Positions 1 through 7,890 are shown, counted from the stretch's first letter. The stretch is DNA of 14,314 bases from Dehalococcoidales bacterium (GCA_016926695.1 JAFGOB010000032.1:1-14314), one strand, 5' to 3'. The notes: generated from the letters alone by a model not told the origin. Translations and numbers: made by a program.

Positions 1-824
1 ACTTGAGTACGCGATAATGTTTCAGCTCCGAATCTTTCTATTGCTCCGACAGAGACATGGATTATATCCGCGTGCCCGTCAAACTGCTCAGCTATCCGGC
101 AGCCTTCGTCAATGCCATATCCGTCTTTTACGACTTCGCTGCCGCTGATGCGAATTTCGACAGGGAAATCCTGGCCGCACATTTGTTTGATCTTATCGAT
201 GGCCATGACGGCGAAACGGCAGCGGTTTTCCGGGTTGCCTCCCCAGCGGTCGGTTCTGGTGTTTATGGTCGGCGACATGAACTGCTGCAGACCGAAGCCG
301 TGGGCGCCATGCAGGACTATCATATCAAAATCGGCATTTTTAGCCGCCAATGCCGCCTTTCCAAACTCATTTATAATTTGCAGGATTTTCTCTTCAGACA
401 TAGCTGCGACTTTCTCTCCGAATCGCGGAGACATATCGACCGGCCCCCAGGCGGGTTTTCCCGGCCCCGTATACATACGGGCAAAGATACCGGAAAAGCA
501 CAGCTCTAACGCAGCGACGGCGCCTTGACGTCTGATAGCGCTTGCCAGACGCGCGTAGTTGTAATTGCTCATGCGGGTGATTTCACGAGGATATCGCCCT
601 TCCCGATAATCTTCAGGGTCTACGTCGACTTCTCCGTAGGTGATTGCCGCCGCGCCGCCCATAGCCTTCCTTTCAAAATACGCGACAGCTTCAAGCGAAG
701 GTTGACCATCGATTACAACTTCAGCCGAGTTAACCGGTGCTCCGAACATCCTGTGACGGAATACTACATTTCCTATTATCAGAGGGGACATCAGGTGCGG
801 AAACGTCTCGAATGCATTTATCAC
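1..824 (-). CDS. Old Yellow Enzyme-family NADH:flavin oxidoreductase, N-terminal part (cut by window edge)
   Basis: The minus strand is open from a GTG at 822-824 to the left edge, giving about 274 codons of an FMN-binding TIM-barrel enzyme. The family reduces activated C=C bonds or, in long 2-enoate-reductase or amine-dehydrogenase-like forms, oxidises amines. Visible landmarks are an N-terminal MSPLIIGNVVFRHRM stretch (residues 12-26), the active-site HGAHGFG motif with His172 and His175, then FMSPTINTRTDRWGG and NPENR, which are diagnostic of the family. The GTG start is chosen because MSPLIIGN follows at the usual distance; AAGGA lies about 12 bases upstream, somewhat far. ATG at 791 would cut into the conserved N-terminus. 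The C-terminus is missing, so it cannot be told whether a 4Fe-4S/FAD extension is present. The substrate is unknown. No frameshift was seen in the part read. Confidence 0.88.
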   Translation of the reverse strand, partial: MINAFETFPHLMSPLIIGNVVFRHRMFGAPVNSAEVVIDGQPSLEAVAYFERKAMGGAAAITYGEVDVDPEDYREGRYPREITRMSNYNYARLASAIRRQGAVAALELCFSGIFARMYTGPGKPAWGPVDMSPRFGEKVAAMSEEKILQIINEFGKAALAAKNADFDMIVLHGAHGFGLQQFMSPTINTRTDRWGGNPENRCRFAVMAIDKIKQMCGQDFPVEIRISGSEVVKDGYGIDEGCRIAEQFDGHADIIHVSVGAIERFGAETLSRTQ

Positions 825-939
825 GTCAAATCACCGTCCTTCTTTATAAATAGCAGATACAGCTATATACGTCATAACTGACCACGAGCTTATTCTATAA
901 CAGAGCATCAGACTTGTCCAAAAGAGAAGTTGAAATAGA

Positions 940-1195
940 GTGAAAAAGCTTTTCACGGATACCGGATGGGAGGACTATACCTTCCGGCTTGAAAACGATA
1001 CCAAGACGCTGAAAAATACATCGTCTGCTAAAATACATTGACCGCTCCGGGTTTGAAGGCCCGGGCAAGCCGGAGCCGTTGAAATTCGAGCTGACAGGAT
1101 ACTGGTCACGCCGCATCAACGAGACTGATAGATTGATCTACAAAGTCGGAAAGGAGACGATCATCGTCGTTGCCTGTAGAGTTTATTATCAGTAA
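940..1195 (+). pseudogene. Frameshifted yoeB-like mRNA interferase toxin remnant
   Basis: Two consecutive plus-strand frames together match the YoeB toxin along its whole length (about 84 residues). Frame one runs from GTG 940 and encodes KKLFTDTGWEDYTFRLEND and TKTLK, then stops at TGA 1039-1041. The other frame continues the family pattern with KIHRLLKYID, FEGPGKPEPLKFELTGYWS and RRINETDRLIYK, and ends near VACRVYYQ at TAA 1193-1195. The shift falls at a run of five A residues after CTG (about 1010-1016); seven A residues would restore the family spacing. The C-terminal Arg-Tyr-His-Tyr of E. coli YoeB reads Arg-Val-Tyr-Tyr here, so the catalytic His83 position also appears lost. YoeB cleaves mRNA at the ribosome and is paired with the YefM antitoxin. 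No clear yefM was found upstream; only a 21-codon frame ending in TGA at the toxin start is left. Confidence 0.78.
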
Positions 1196-1267
1196 TATGT
1201 TTGTTTCGAAAACATTATAAAGATATCATCGGCGGTGATTCCGATTTCTTTGGTTGCATTGCTCCGG

Positions 1268-2116
1268 TCAGGCTTCTACCCGCATACCGTCCCAGGCGAA
1301 GCGAAAATTCTCCTGTTCCGTTTCCAGCATACGGTAATCGTCATAGCCACGGTTCCAGTATTCCTCCAGATGCACGAATATCACTTTTTTAGCCCGTATC
1401 TGCCTGGATATTTCCAGGGTTTCTTTAAAGGTGTACAGCGTACTGCGGGAAATATGGTCCGGAGGATAAATGAAACCGTTTTTAAGCCCTTCTTCAAAGA
1501 TGCCGGGCTGGATGACCAGCACATCCGCATCACGGACTTCCGGTCTGCGGACGGGAAAAGGCTTGATATCGCAGGGAGCATAGACTATTTTGCTGCGTTC
1601 ATTTTGAAAAACATAGACAAATGAAGTCTGACTGCCGCGATCTACCGGGATGGCAGTTATCGAGGTCCCTTCTACTTGAGTATGCTCTTTCAGAATTTCA
1701 AGCCGGACGAAGCCCTGTTTGAGATAATATTCCAGGTAAGAACCATACTGGGATGTGATCCTTTTCAAACGGCCGGCGAGTATCTCCGGCAGGAGAAGAC
1801 TGACCTGTTTTTCGGGGTAGGCCTGCCAGGTCCGGAAATCCAGGGCTATCTGTTCGACTACCCGGAACCCCTCTACATGATCGGGATCAAGGTGCGTAAA
1901 GGTGAGGTAGTCGATACGGCTGATAGACTCGCGGTTAAGCTGCTGGATAATTTCAGCCGGGGTATCTATGAGCAGGTTAATATCATGAAGAAAAGCAGCG
2001 GGACCGGTCCTGGAATAGGGCGGCCCTTTCTCTCTGGCTTCACAGCATACAGGGCAAAGGCAGAGCGGTTTGGGAATTACCATGCAACCGCCCGACCCCA
2101 GAATTGTCAATTTCAC
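1268..2116 (-). CDS. PhnP-like metallo-beta-lactamase-fold hydrolase
   Basis: This 282-residue protein begins KLTILGSGGCMVIP, the first strand of PhnP/PqqB-type metallo-beta-lactamase hydrolases. A Cys-rich loop (C11, C19, C21, C24, C25) follows and resembles the PhnP structural zinc site. The metal motif is THLDPDHVEG with H75, D77, D79 and H80. The second histidine of the common HxHxDH motif is Asp here, a variant also known from ComEC-type domains. Later candidate ligands are in CDIKPFP, PPDHIS and the C-terminal VHLEE. The family cleaves phosphodiester or related ester bonds; the substrate here is unknown. The start at GTG 2114-2116 is preferred because AGGAG lies 10 bases upstream and the homology begins there; an upstream in-frame ATG at 2230 adds 38 residues of unlikely sequence. 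It sits 259 bp after the AsnB stop, so it may have its own promoter or be a late operon member. Confidence 0.8.
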   Translation of the reverse strand: MKLTILGSGGCMVIPKPLCLCPVCCEAREKGPPYSRTGPAAFLHDINLLIDTPAEIIQQLNRESISRIDYLTFTHLDPDHVEGFRVVEQIALDFRTWQAYPEKQVSLLLPEILAGRLKRITSQYGSYLEYYLKQGFVRLEILKEHTQVEGTSITAIPVDRGSQTSFVYVFQNERSKIVYAPCDIKPFPVRRPEVRDADVLVIQPGIFEEGLKNGFIYPPDHISRSTLYTFKETLEISRQIRAKKVIFVHLEEYWNRGYDDYRMLETEQENFRFAWDGMRVEA

Positions 2117-2132
2117 TGCGAAAGAACTCCTG

Positions 2133-2243
2133 TCAGGTGATATAATACTGACTCCGGTGCAAAAAGGTATAAATACTATATTCCACCACTCCGCACTGAG
2201 GATGCTGACCGACGGGAGATAAGTAAGCATCGGTATTCAGCAT
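2133..2243 (-). CDS. Possible 36-residue small ORF or leader upstream of the MBL-fold gene
   Basis: An ATG at 2241-2243 is preceded by GGAGGTGTC, a strong Shine-Dalgarno with only 4 bases of spacing. The frame reads MLNTDAYLSPVGQ, later VVEYSIYTFLHRS, and stops with TGA at 2133-2135, just before the AGGAG of the hydrolase gene. It is in a different frame from the hydrolase. It could be a translated leader that couples translation to the downstream gene, or chance. No family was recognised. The strong ribosome binding site and the tight junction are the only support. Confidence 0.3.
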   Translation of the reverse strand: MLNTDAYLSPVGQHPQCGVVEYSIYTFLHRSQYYIT

Positions 2244-2287
2244 GACACCTCCAGAGACTAAAAAATAAATCAATAGACCTTTTTGCA
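2158..2287. repeat. 11-bp inverted repeat pair around the small ORF
   Basis: TGCAAAAAGGT at 2158-2168 is the exact reverse complement of ACCTTTTTGCA at 2277-2287, with 108 bp between. The repeats do not extend further. The sequence is A/T-rich, so chance cannot be excluded; no target-site duplication was seen that would mark a miniature transposable element. Confidence 0.3.
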
Positions 2288-2375
2288 GGACAGCCAGTGT
2301 TCAATGTGATTTTAGCTTCAAGCTGCTGTTTAATTGTTTATAAGGCACTACACCGGATGCGTACTATCCCCTTTT

Positions 2376-3974
2376 CTATACTGCCACGCGGTCATGTTTA
2401 AAGTCGCCGTCCATGGTACCGCTGACCTTCTCTCTTTCTTCAGCATAATCGAAGCCGGTCCAGATACCGATTGAGCCGAGTACCGAGTCCTGGGGATGGA
2501 ACTGACGGAATATCTTGAAATAGTAGGCCGCCTCCCGGCTGTTAATGGTAGCAGCGGGATTCTCAGCTTTAATTTTCTGGAACTCATCCTCGCTGATTTC
2601 ACTTTCCGCCAGCTTTTCACCAAGGCTCTCGCAGCCGGCTCCCTGGGTGTATTGTACCTTGTAACGCCACAATATGTCATCGGGCAGGTAACCGGTATCC
2701 TGGAAAGCCTGTCTCAGAATCCATTTTTCTATTTTGTCGCCAACCTGCTGGGACTCTCGTATTTTAAGCACAGGCGGTATTTTCATGGACAGATCGACCA
2801 TAGCCGTATCCAGGAAGGGGACTCTCAATTCCAGACTGAAGTACATTCCCATGCGGTCGGCACGCTGAAGGTTGATGTTATGCAGGGTACCGATGCACCG
2901 TCTGGCTTCCTTGTTCAGTGTGTTCATGGCCTGGTGTTTCATATAGTGATATCCGGTAAACAGCTCGTCGGCCCCTTCTCCGGTCAGCACTACTGTGACA
3001 TATTCAGCGGCAAGCTTGCAGGTAAAATAGCACGGCACGGCACAGCGCACCAGCGAAGGGTCGTAGCTTTCCAGTTTTTTAATCACGGTCGGCAGTGCCT
3101 CGTAGTACTCCTCCTCGGTAAAGATCAGTTCATGGTGTGTAGACCCGATGTGTTTGGCGGCAATGCGTGAGGCCTTCAGATCGTCGCTTTCAACTCCGTT
3201 ATGGTCTTTCATACCTACCACGAATGTATGCAGATGAGGGATTTCATCGGCGGCAATCGCTGCTACCAGGCTGGAGTCCAGACCGCCGCTGCAGAAGGAA
3301 CCGACATGTATCTCCTTATCCGCCAGAAGCCTCTTTTTTACCGCTTCGATAAAAGTTTCCCTGATCAACCGGCAGGCTTCATCTACATCGGTCAGAATAT
3401 CGTCCTGGATGGGAGGAATTTTATAATAGGGTACGAACCCTTCTCCGGGGGTATAATAATGGCCTGATGGAAATTCATACACTTCTTCTACTCCGGCCAG
3501 AGTCATAGCCCCCAGTTCAGAAGCGAAGTAGAGTTTGCTATCGACATAGCCGTAATACAGAGGCTTTATACCGATAGGGTCACGGGCCAGTATGAAATTA
3601 TCACCGTCAAAAATAGCAAAAGCGAACATCCCATCCAGCTCGTTAACGCACGCCGGACCTTTTTCCTGGTAGAGATGAAGAATGGTCTCGGTATCCGAGT
3701 CCGTGGTAAAAAGATATTTATCTGTTAATTTACTTCTGAGTTTACGGAAATTATATATTTCACCATTACAGATAATGCCGGTCCGTCCGTTGTTGGCCAA
3801 TATGGGCTGGTGTCCTTTAGCGACATCGACGATGGAAAGGCGCGTGTGACCCAGGACCATATCATTGAACACATAAATGCCCCGGTCGTTGGGCCCCCTA
3901 TGTGGCAATGCATCCAGCATCCGATTAATGGTTTGTGTATCTTCTACTCCAAAACAACCAGCTATTCCACACAT
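2376..3974 (-). CDS. asnB: Glutamine-hydrolysing asparagine synthetase (AsnB), complete catalytic set
   Basis: This 532-residue protein (E. coli AsnB is 554) has both AsnB domains. The N-terminal class II glutaminase keeps the nucleophile Cys2 in MCGIAG, Arg45 in TRLSIVD, Asn70-Gly71-Glu72 in NGEIYN, and Asp94. The C-terminal synthetase has the ATP-pyrophosphatase loop SGGLDSS at 229-235 and GEGADELFTGY further on. The family forms an AMP-activated carboxylate and amidates it with ammonia channelled from glutamine; aspartate is the usual substrate, but relatives act on other carboxylates. ATG is preceded by AAGGAGG with 6-base spacing, a very strong site. It follows the glutaminase-dead paralogue after a 168-bp gap holding an 8-bp-arm inverted repeat, so it may have its own promoter. 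The stop is TAG. The aspartate-specific role is not proven; it could act on a substrate of the corrinoid pathway. Confidence 0.9.
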   Translation of the reverse strand: MCGIAGCFGVEDTQTINRMLDALPHRGPNDRGIYVFNDMVLGHTRLSIVDVAKGHQPILANNGRTGIICNGEIYNFRKLRSKLTDKYLFTTDSDTETILHLYQEKGPACVNELDGMFAFAIFDGDNFILARDPIGIKPLYYGYVDSKLYFASELGAMTLAGVEEVYEFPSGHYYTPGEGFVPYYKIPPIQDDILTDVDEACRLIRETFIEAVKKRLLADKEIHVGSFCSGGLDSSLVAAIAADEIPHLHTFVVGMKDHNGVESDDLKASRIAAKHIGSTHHELIFTEEEYYEALPTVIKKLESYDPSLVRCAVPCYFTCKLAAEYVTVVLTGEGADELFTGYHYMKHQAMNTLNKEARRCIGTLHNINLQRADRMGMYFSLELRVPFLDTAMVDLSMKIPPVLKIRESQQVGDKIEKWILRQAFQDTGYLPDDILWRYKVQYTQGAGCESLGEKLAESEISEDEFQKIKAENPAATINSREAAYYFKIFRQFHPQDSVLGSIGIWTGFDYAEEREKVSGTMDGDFKHDRVAV

Positions 3975-4000
3975 TTTAAACCTCCTTAGAAATAGGGTAA

Positions 4001-4020
4001 TAGGTAACCATTTACCTATA
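4001..4020 (-). promoter_or_regulatory. Candidate operator: 8-bp-arm inverted repeat upstream of asnB
   Basis: ATAGGTAACCATTTACCTAT is an inverted repeat with perfect 8-base arms and a 4-base centre. It lies about 15 bases upstream of the AAGGAGG of the complete asnB, in the only sizeable gap between the two synthetase genes. This is a usual place for a repressor site or 5' UTR hairpin. No convincing -35/-10 pair could be placed beside it. Confidence 0.35.
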
Positions 4021-4142
4021 AATTTATTTATGAAAAATCTCGTTATCCTTAAATGCGGATTTTTGTTACTTACCTTAACTGCTATAACGGAAATTCGGCG
4101 ATATCAGCAGAAGGACGTTGATCTAATTATCGACTCAGCGTT

Positions 4143-5624
4143 TTACACTCCCACCCGGCGCAGGAAGAAATCGTATCTCAGGGGGTCCCATCTGCCTACT
4201 AAACGGTCGTAAGCTGGATGGGGAAAAGTCTTTTTAAAGATACGGTAGTAGTAGAGTTCTTCCACTGAAGAGAGATAAGGATTACCATCCGTGTGGTTAA
4301 ACTTATCCAGTTCGGCCTGGGAAATTTCCTTCTCTGCCTGTGCCCTCATCATATAGGCAACCCCGGAGCCCTGGGCGAAGAAACGCTTGGTCTGATAGAT
4401 AATATGCTCTGGCAGGCAGCCTTCAAAAGCCTGTCGTACAATCCATTTACCGACCTGCTCTTCTCCATGGATCTTGTATTGTACAGGTATCTTGAGACTG
4501 AAGTCCATGACTCTGGCATCCAGGAAAGGAGTGCGGCTCTCGTAATGGTTTGCTGCGTTGAGCCTATCCAGCCTCTGAAGCGCGGTATTATGGGCAACAT
4601 TGACCAGATTATCCACGATGGCGGCGATTTCCTCAGGATTTTTACCCTGGCGGAACTGGCCGTCATATCCGGCGAAAAACTCATCGGCCCCTTCACCGGT
4701 CAGTACGACCCTGGTATGTGGACTGACGAAACGACCGGCCAGGAAATTAGCGATAGCACCGTGAACGCAGCTTTCCTCGTACATTTCCTGATGATGGATA
4801 GCTAAGGGAAGCACCTCGTCGATCTCCTTCTGTCCGAATATAAGAATGTGGTGCTTGATCCCCAGATAGTTGGTAACATCTTTAGCCAGCGGCAAATCCT
4901 GACCATCTTCCGTACTTACCGTAAAGCACTCGATATCCGGTTTTATTTCATGGGCCATGTACGCGATAAGGCTGCTATCGAGTCCCCCGCTTAAGAGCAC
5001 ACCTCCTACGGCGTTGTCAGCCATACGTCTCTCCACGGCCTTCATGAGCAAGTCTTTGACAGTTTTTTTGCCCCGATCGTAGTCTTCGAATTCCGGAGTT
5101 TCAACAGCTTCCTGGGAATATTTTCTAAAGCCTTGCTCCCGTGAATAAACATATCCGGGAGGAAATTCCTTTACGTCGTCAACGCTTCCTACCAGGGCTT
5201 TGGCCTCGGAAGAAAAACAGAGTTTACCGTCATAATGCCCGTAGTAAAGCGGCTTGATGCCTGCCCAATCCCGGGCAATTATCATGCGTCCTTCATCAGA
5301 TATTATACAGGCGAAATCCCCGTCTATTTTTCCGGCAAACCTGATCCCGTATTTTTTATAAAGGTTGATAACGGCCTCTGCATCCGTCATGCCGTCTTTT
5401 TCTGCGTTATAGACTCGTCCGTCAATAACCGCCGCGATTTTACCGTCAGAGGCATGATGGGCTCCGTTTTTGCAATTGCCGCCAACATTCAGCTCCAGGC
5501 AGCCCAGATTGACCGCATTTTGCCGGTTGATCCAGGTCTCATCCGGTCCCCGGTAACTAATTACTTCCAAAATATTTTTCAGTTCGCCGTTATCAGTTCC
5601 CAGAACTCCCACTATTCCTGCCAT
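4143..5624 (-). CDS. Asparagine synthetase-like amidoligase with an inactivated glutaminase domain
   Basis: This 493-residue AsnB homologue starts MAGIVGVLG. The cysteine that must follow the initiator Met is Ala (codon GCA, plus-strand 5619-5621). Other glutamine-site residues are also changed against its neighbour: the RLSIVD Arg aligns with Glu44 in CLELNVG, and NGE aligns with Asp68-Gly69-Arg70 in DGRVYN. The synthetase half is intact: SGGLDSS at 212-218, GEGADEFFAGY and SRTPFLD. It should therefore still adenylate a carboxylate but not hydrolyse glutamine. Known AsnB relatives with dead glutaminases, such as beta-lactam synthetase and carbapenam synthetase, use an internal or other amine as nucleophile; free ammonia or ammonia from the partner AsnB is also possible. 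The start is firm: AAAGGAG lies 6 to 7 bases upstream of ATG. It follows the second corrinoid protein by 45 bp, probably in one transcript. Confidence 0.85.
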   Translation of the reverse strand: MAGIVGVLGTDNGELKNILEVISYRGPDETWINRQNAVNLGCLELNVGGNCKNGAHHASDGKIAAVIDGRVYNAEKDGMTDAEAVINLYKKYGIRFAGKIDGDFACIISDEGRMIIARDWAGIKPLYYGHYDGKLCFSSEAKALVGSVDDVKEFPPGYVYSREQGFRKYSQEAVETPEFEDYDRGKKTVKDLLMKAVERRMADNAVGGVLLSGGLDSSLIAYMAHEIKPDIECFTVSTEDGQDLPLAKDVTNYLGIKHHILIFGQKEIDEVLPLAIHHQEMYEESCVHGAIANFLAGRFVSPHTRVVLTGEGADEFFAGYDGQFRQGKNPEEIAAIVDNLVNVAHNTALQRLDRLNAANHYESRTPFLDARVMDFSLKIPVQYKIHGEEQVGKWIVRQAFEGCLPEHIIYQTKRFFAQGSGVAYMMRAQAEKEISQAELDKFNHTDGNPYLSSVEELYYYRIFKKTFPHPAYDRLVGRWDPLRYDFFLRRVGV

Positions 5625-5669
5625 ATTACTACTCCTTTCGTTGTCTGGCTTATAAGCCCCGGTCGAGGA

Positions 5670-6353
5670 CTATTTTGCCTCGTAGCTTTCGAGCAACTTG
5701 ATAGCTTTAAAACCGTCTTCACAAAAAGCATCAGCGCCTATTTCACGGGCATATTCATCGGAAATGGCAGCCCCGCCGACCAGTACCTTTACTTTATCCC
5801 TGAGCCCGTTGGCCTCAAGAGCTTTAACAACCACGCCCATCTCTACCATAGTGGTTGTAAGCAGGGCCGATAGTCCCAGATAGTTGGGTTTTTCCTCCTG
5901 GACAGCGCTTACGATCTTATCCTCGGGAACATCGATTCCCAGGTCTATCACATCATAACCGGCCCCTTTTAAGAGTATACTTACGATATTCTTGCCGATA
6001 TCGTGAATATCGCCCTTGACCGTGGCTATGATGAATTTCCCTTTGGTCTCGATGTTGGACTTTTCCAATACGGGTTTAAGGATATCCATGGCTGCTCCTA
6101 CGGATTCGGCTGAAGCAAGCATGTCGGGGATAAAATACTCCCTGGTGGAATATTTCTCTCCTACCACCTGCATTCCTGCCGTTAATGCCCGGGTAATAAT
6201 GGAATCCGCCGGAATATTCTCCTTGATGGCCTGTTCGACCAGTTCGGTAACTCCGGGCGTCCCGGACAAAGCCTCGTCAATGCCTTCATCGTCACTGGTT
6301 TTCCGACCCTGGATGACGTTCTCCTTGAGTGCTTCCAGTATATTTTCAGTCAT
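5670..6353 (-). CDS. MtgC/MttC-like corrinoid protein 2
   Basis: This 227-residue cytoplasmic protein carries the methyl group on cobalt between an MttB-type enzyme and the tetrahydrofolate methyltransferase. The N-terminal helical cap (about 1-95) ends in YFIPDMLASAESVGAAMD. The B12-binding Rossmann half contains the DIHDIG signature (D115, H117, G120), with His117 as the lower axial cobalt ligand, followed by the LSALLTTTM and VGGAA segments that hold the nucleotide tail. The ATG is 1 bp after the MttB-2 stop, and its GGAG lies inside the last codons of MttB-2, so translation is probably coupled and this is the natural partner of MttB-2. It is clearly paralogous to the other corrinoid protein in this cluster. 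Both carry an acidic stretch near residue 21 (DDEGIDE here) that many shorter MtgC proteins lack, as far as recalled. The stop is TAG. Confidence 0.93.
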   Translation of the reverse strand: MTENILEALKENVIQGRKTSDDEGIDEALSGTPGVTELVEQAIKENIPADSIITRALTAGMQVVGEKYSTREYFIPDMLASAESVGAAMDILKPVLEKSNIETKGKFIIATVKGDIHDIGKNIVSILLKGAGYDVIDLGIDVPEDKIVSAVQEEKPNYLGLSALLTTTMVEMGVVVKALEANGLRDKVKVLVGGAAISDEYAREIGADAFCEDGFKAIKLLESYEAK

Positions 6354-6354
6354 T

Positions 6355-7890
6355 CTATTCTCCTTCCGCAGTTACATTTAATCTGGGTAATAAACCGGGT
6401 ATCTCCTTGAATATCTCTTTCATGATATCCGGTGCGATATGCTGAACGGGCCTGGCCCGAAGTTCCTGAAGTCTCTTGTACGCCAGTAAAAAAACGTCAT
6501 CGCGGGTTCCGTCGCCTTCAAAAGGATACGGCTGCATAATTTCGCCGCGGCGCATTACAGCACGAATATGAGCAATGAACATCTTTTGCGGAGTGGCCGC
6601 TACGGCCGCTATTTGTTTCCGCATCTCGGCAAGCTCTTGCTCGCCTATCTTGGGTGATCGCAGGAAGAACTTGATTCTCTGGAACTGTGCATCATCTATC
6701 ACAGCCTGGAGAAGGCTGAAGACCGAGTTACAGTCCAGCAGGCCGAAGGCACAGTGCAGGAATTGGGGGCCGCTCATGGCGACTACGGTATCGGAGAACA
6801 GTCTCTCCGTGGTACTCTGCTGTCCCGGTATCCTGGCGTCACAAACGCCCGAAGTCGAATAGTTCGGTATCTTGTAGAACCGTGCCATCTGAACACAGTC
6901 GATGTTAAACTGGCTGGTCTCTACTGCGCCGTATGAATCCCCCAGCGTATCCATGCGGGCCAGGACCGGCACACTTCCATACAGTACCGGTGTTCCCGGA
7001 TTGACCAGTTGTCCGAGTGTAATACCGGCCAGGACCTCGGCATTAATCTGTACCATAATACCGGCTTCGGTTATGGGAGCGCTGGTCCCTGCCTGCGGGG
7101 ATGATGAAACCACTACCGGCAATCCCCTCCGGCAAATATCCATGTATGTTTCAGTAGTATCGTTCACAAATTGAAGAGGACTCTTTACCAGACAGGTGAT
7201 GAAAGAGATAAGCGGATTTTCTTTGAGCTGCTGTTTTCCCCCGGCTACCATTTCAGCCATTTTTACCACGTTGTCCAGTTGTTTGGGATTCGTCAGACCG
7301 GACATCACGTGCTTGGTCATGTTGTTCAGACAGGCGAAAAATTTATTAACGTCCTTATTATTCTCATCAATATCCCTGTCCTGGATATTAACCGTCCTGA
7401 TATAACCGTCAACGGTCTCCAGGTGTTCGCAGACGTGGGCTGAATCACACAAATCGGCTAACGTACCCCGTCTGGGATGAAATTGCGGTACCTGTATCTC
7501 TTTGGAAGGGTCGTCCTTTTTTACATAAATCGGGAAGTCCTCCTCCAGCCAGATGTTGGTTTCCGAGCCGGTGATGAAGAACACCCGTGGTTCGTCACCG
7601 TGCATAATAAGAACGTTATCCGGATTCCTGGCTCCCAGCTTGACTGTTTTGGGTGCGCTGGCCAGGGCATCGATAACCAGTTTTTCCGGGATTTTAATCT
7701 GCCAGCAATTTTCTGAGCTGTTCTGTTCAACCTGAGCTCCGTGTTCCTGGAAAATCTGGGCCGCTTTCCGGTTAAAGGAAATGAGCCCCAGCTCCTTTAA
7801 AATCTGAAGGGAAGCCTCGTGAATTTGCTGAACCTGCTTTTCGCTTATTCTTTCCCACGGTTTATTGATCAAGGTACCTTGTCTGGGCAT
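6355..7890 (-). CDS. MttB-family (non-pyrrolysine) methylamine/betaine:corrinoid methyltransferase 2
   Basis: This 511-residue protein belongs to the trimethylamine methyltransferase superfamily (COG5598). Family landmarks are KHVMSGLTNPKQLDNVVKM (about 190-210), PVVVSSSPQAGTSAPITEAG, VNPGTPVLYGSVP, QMARFYKIPNYSTSGVCDA and MSGPQFLHCAFGLLD. The frame has no internal amber codon, so it is not a pyrrolysine trimethylamine enzyme. Characterised non-pyrrolysine members (MtgB, MtpB, MtcB) demethylate glycine betaine, proline betaine or carnitine. It is longer than the other MttB here and diverges strongly from it: SGVCDARIPGQQS replaces GGMTDSKTLDAQS, and the early segment has an insertion around PIYVKKDDPSKEIQVPQFH. 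A different substrate is likely; which one cannot be told. ATG follows AAAGGAG by about 8 bases. It is tightly joined to corrinoid protein 2. The stop is TAG. Confidence 0.9.
   Translation of the reverse strand: MPRQGTLINKPWERISEKQVQQIHEASLQILKELGLISFNRKAAQIFQEHGAQVEQNSSENCWQIKIPEKLVIDALASAPKTVKLGARNPDNVLIMHGDEPRVFFITGSETNIWLEEDFPIYVKKDDPSKEIQVPQFHPRRGTLADLCDSAHVCEHLETVDGYIRTVNIQDRDIDENNKDVNKFFACLNNMTKHVMSGLTNPKQLDNVVKMAEMVAGGKQQLKENPLISFITCLVKSPLQFVNDTTETYMDICRRGLPVVVSSSPQAGTSAPITEAGIMVQINAEVLAGITLGQLVNPGTPVLYGSVPVLARMDTLGDSYGAVETSQFNIDCVQMARFYKIPNYSTSGVCDARIPGQQSTTERLFSDTVVAMSGPQFLHCAFGLLDCNSVFSLLQAVIDDAQFQRIKFFLRSPKIGEQELAEMRKQIAAVAATPQKMFIAHIRAVMRRGEIMQPYPFEGDGTRDDVFLLAYKRLQELRARPVQHIAPDIMKEIFKEIPGLLPRLNVTAEGE

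Noticed and set aside
1268..2116. Unusual HxDxDH metal motif as evidence of a new hydrolase class
   Set aside because: The same variant occurs in known metallo-beta-lactamase-fold proteins such as ComEC, so it is not novel by itself.
1676..2140. Plus-strand open frame opposite the hydrolase gene
   Set aside because: Antisense shadow of the MBL-fold gene; its minus-strand product has clear family motifs while this one has none.
4025..4070. Terminator between the two synthetase genes (GATTTTT/AAAAATC)
   Set aside because: The stem is short and A/T-only apart from one pair, the loop is 18 bases long, and there is no clean T tract.
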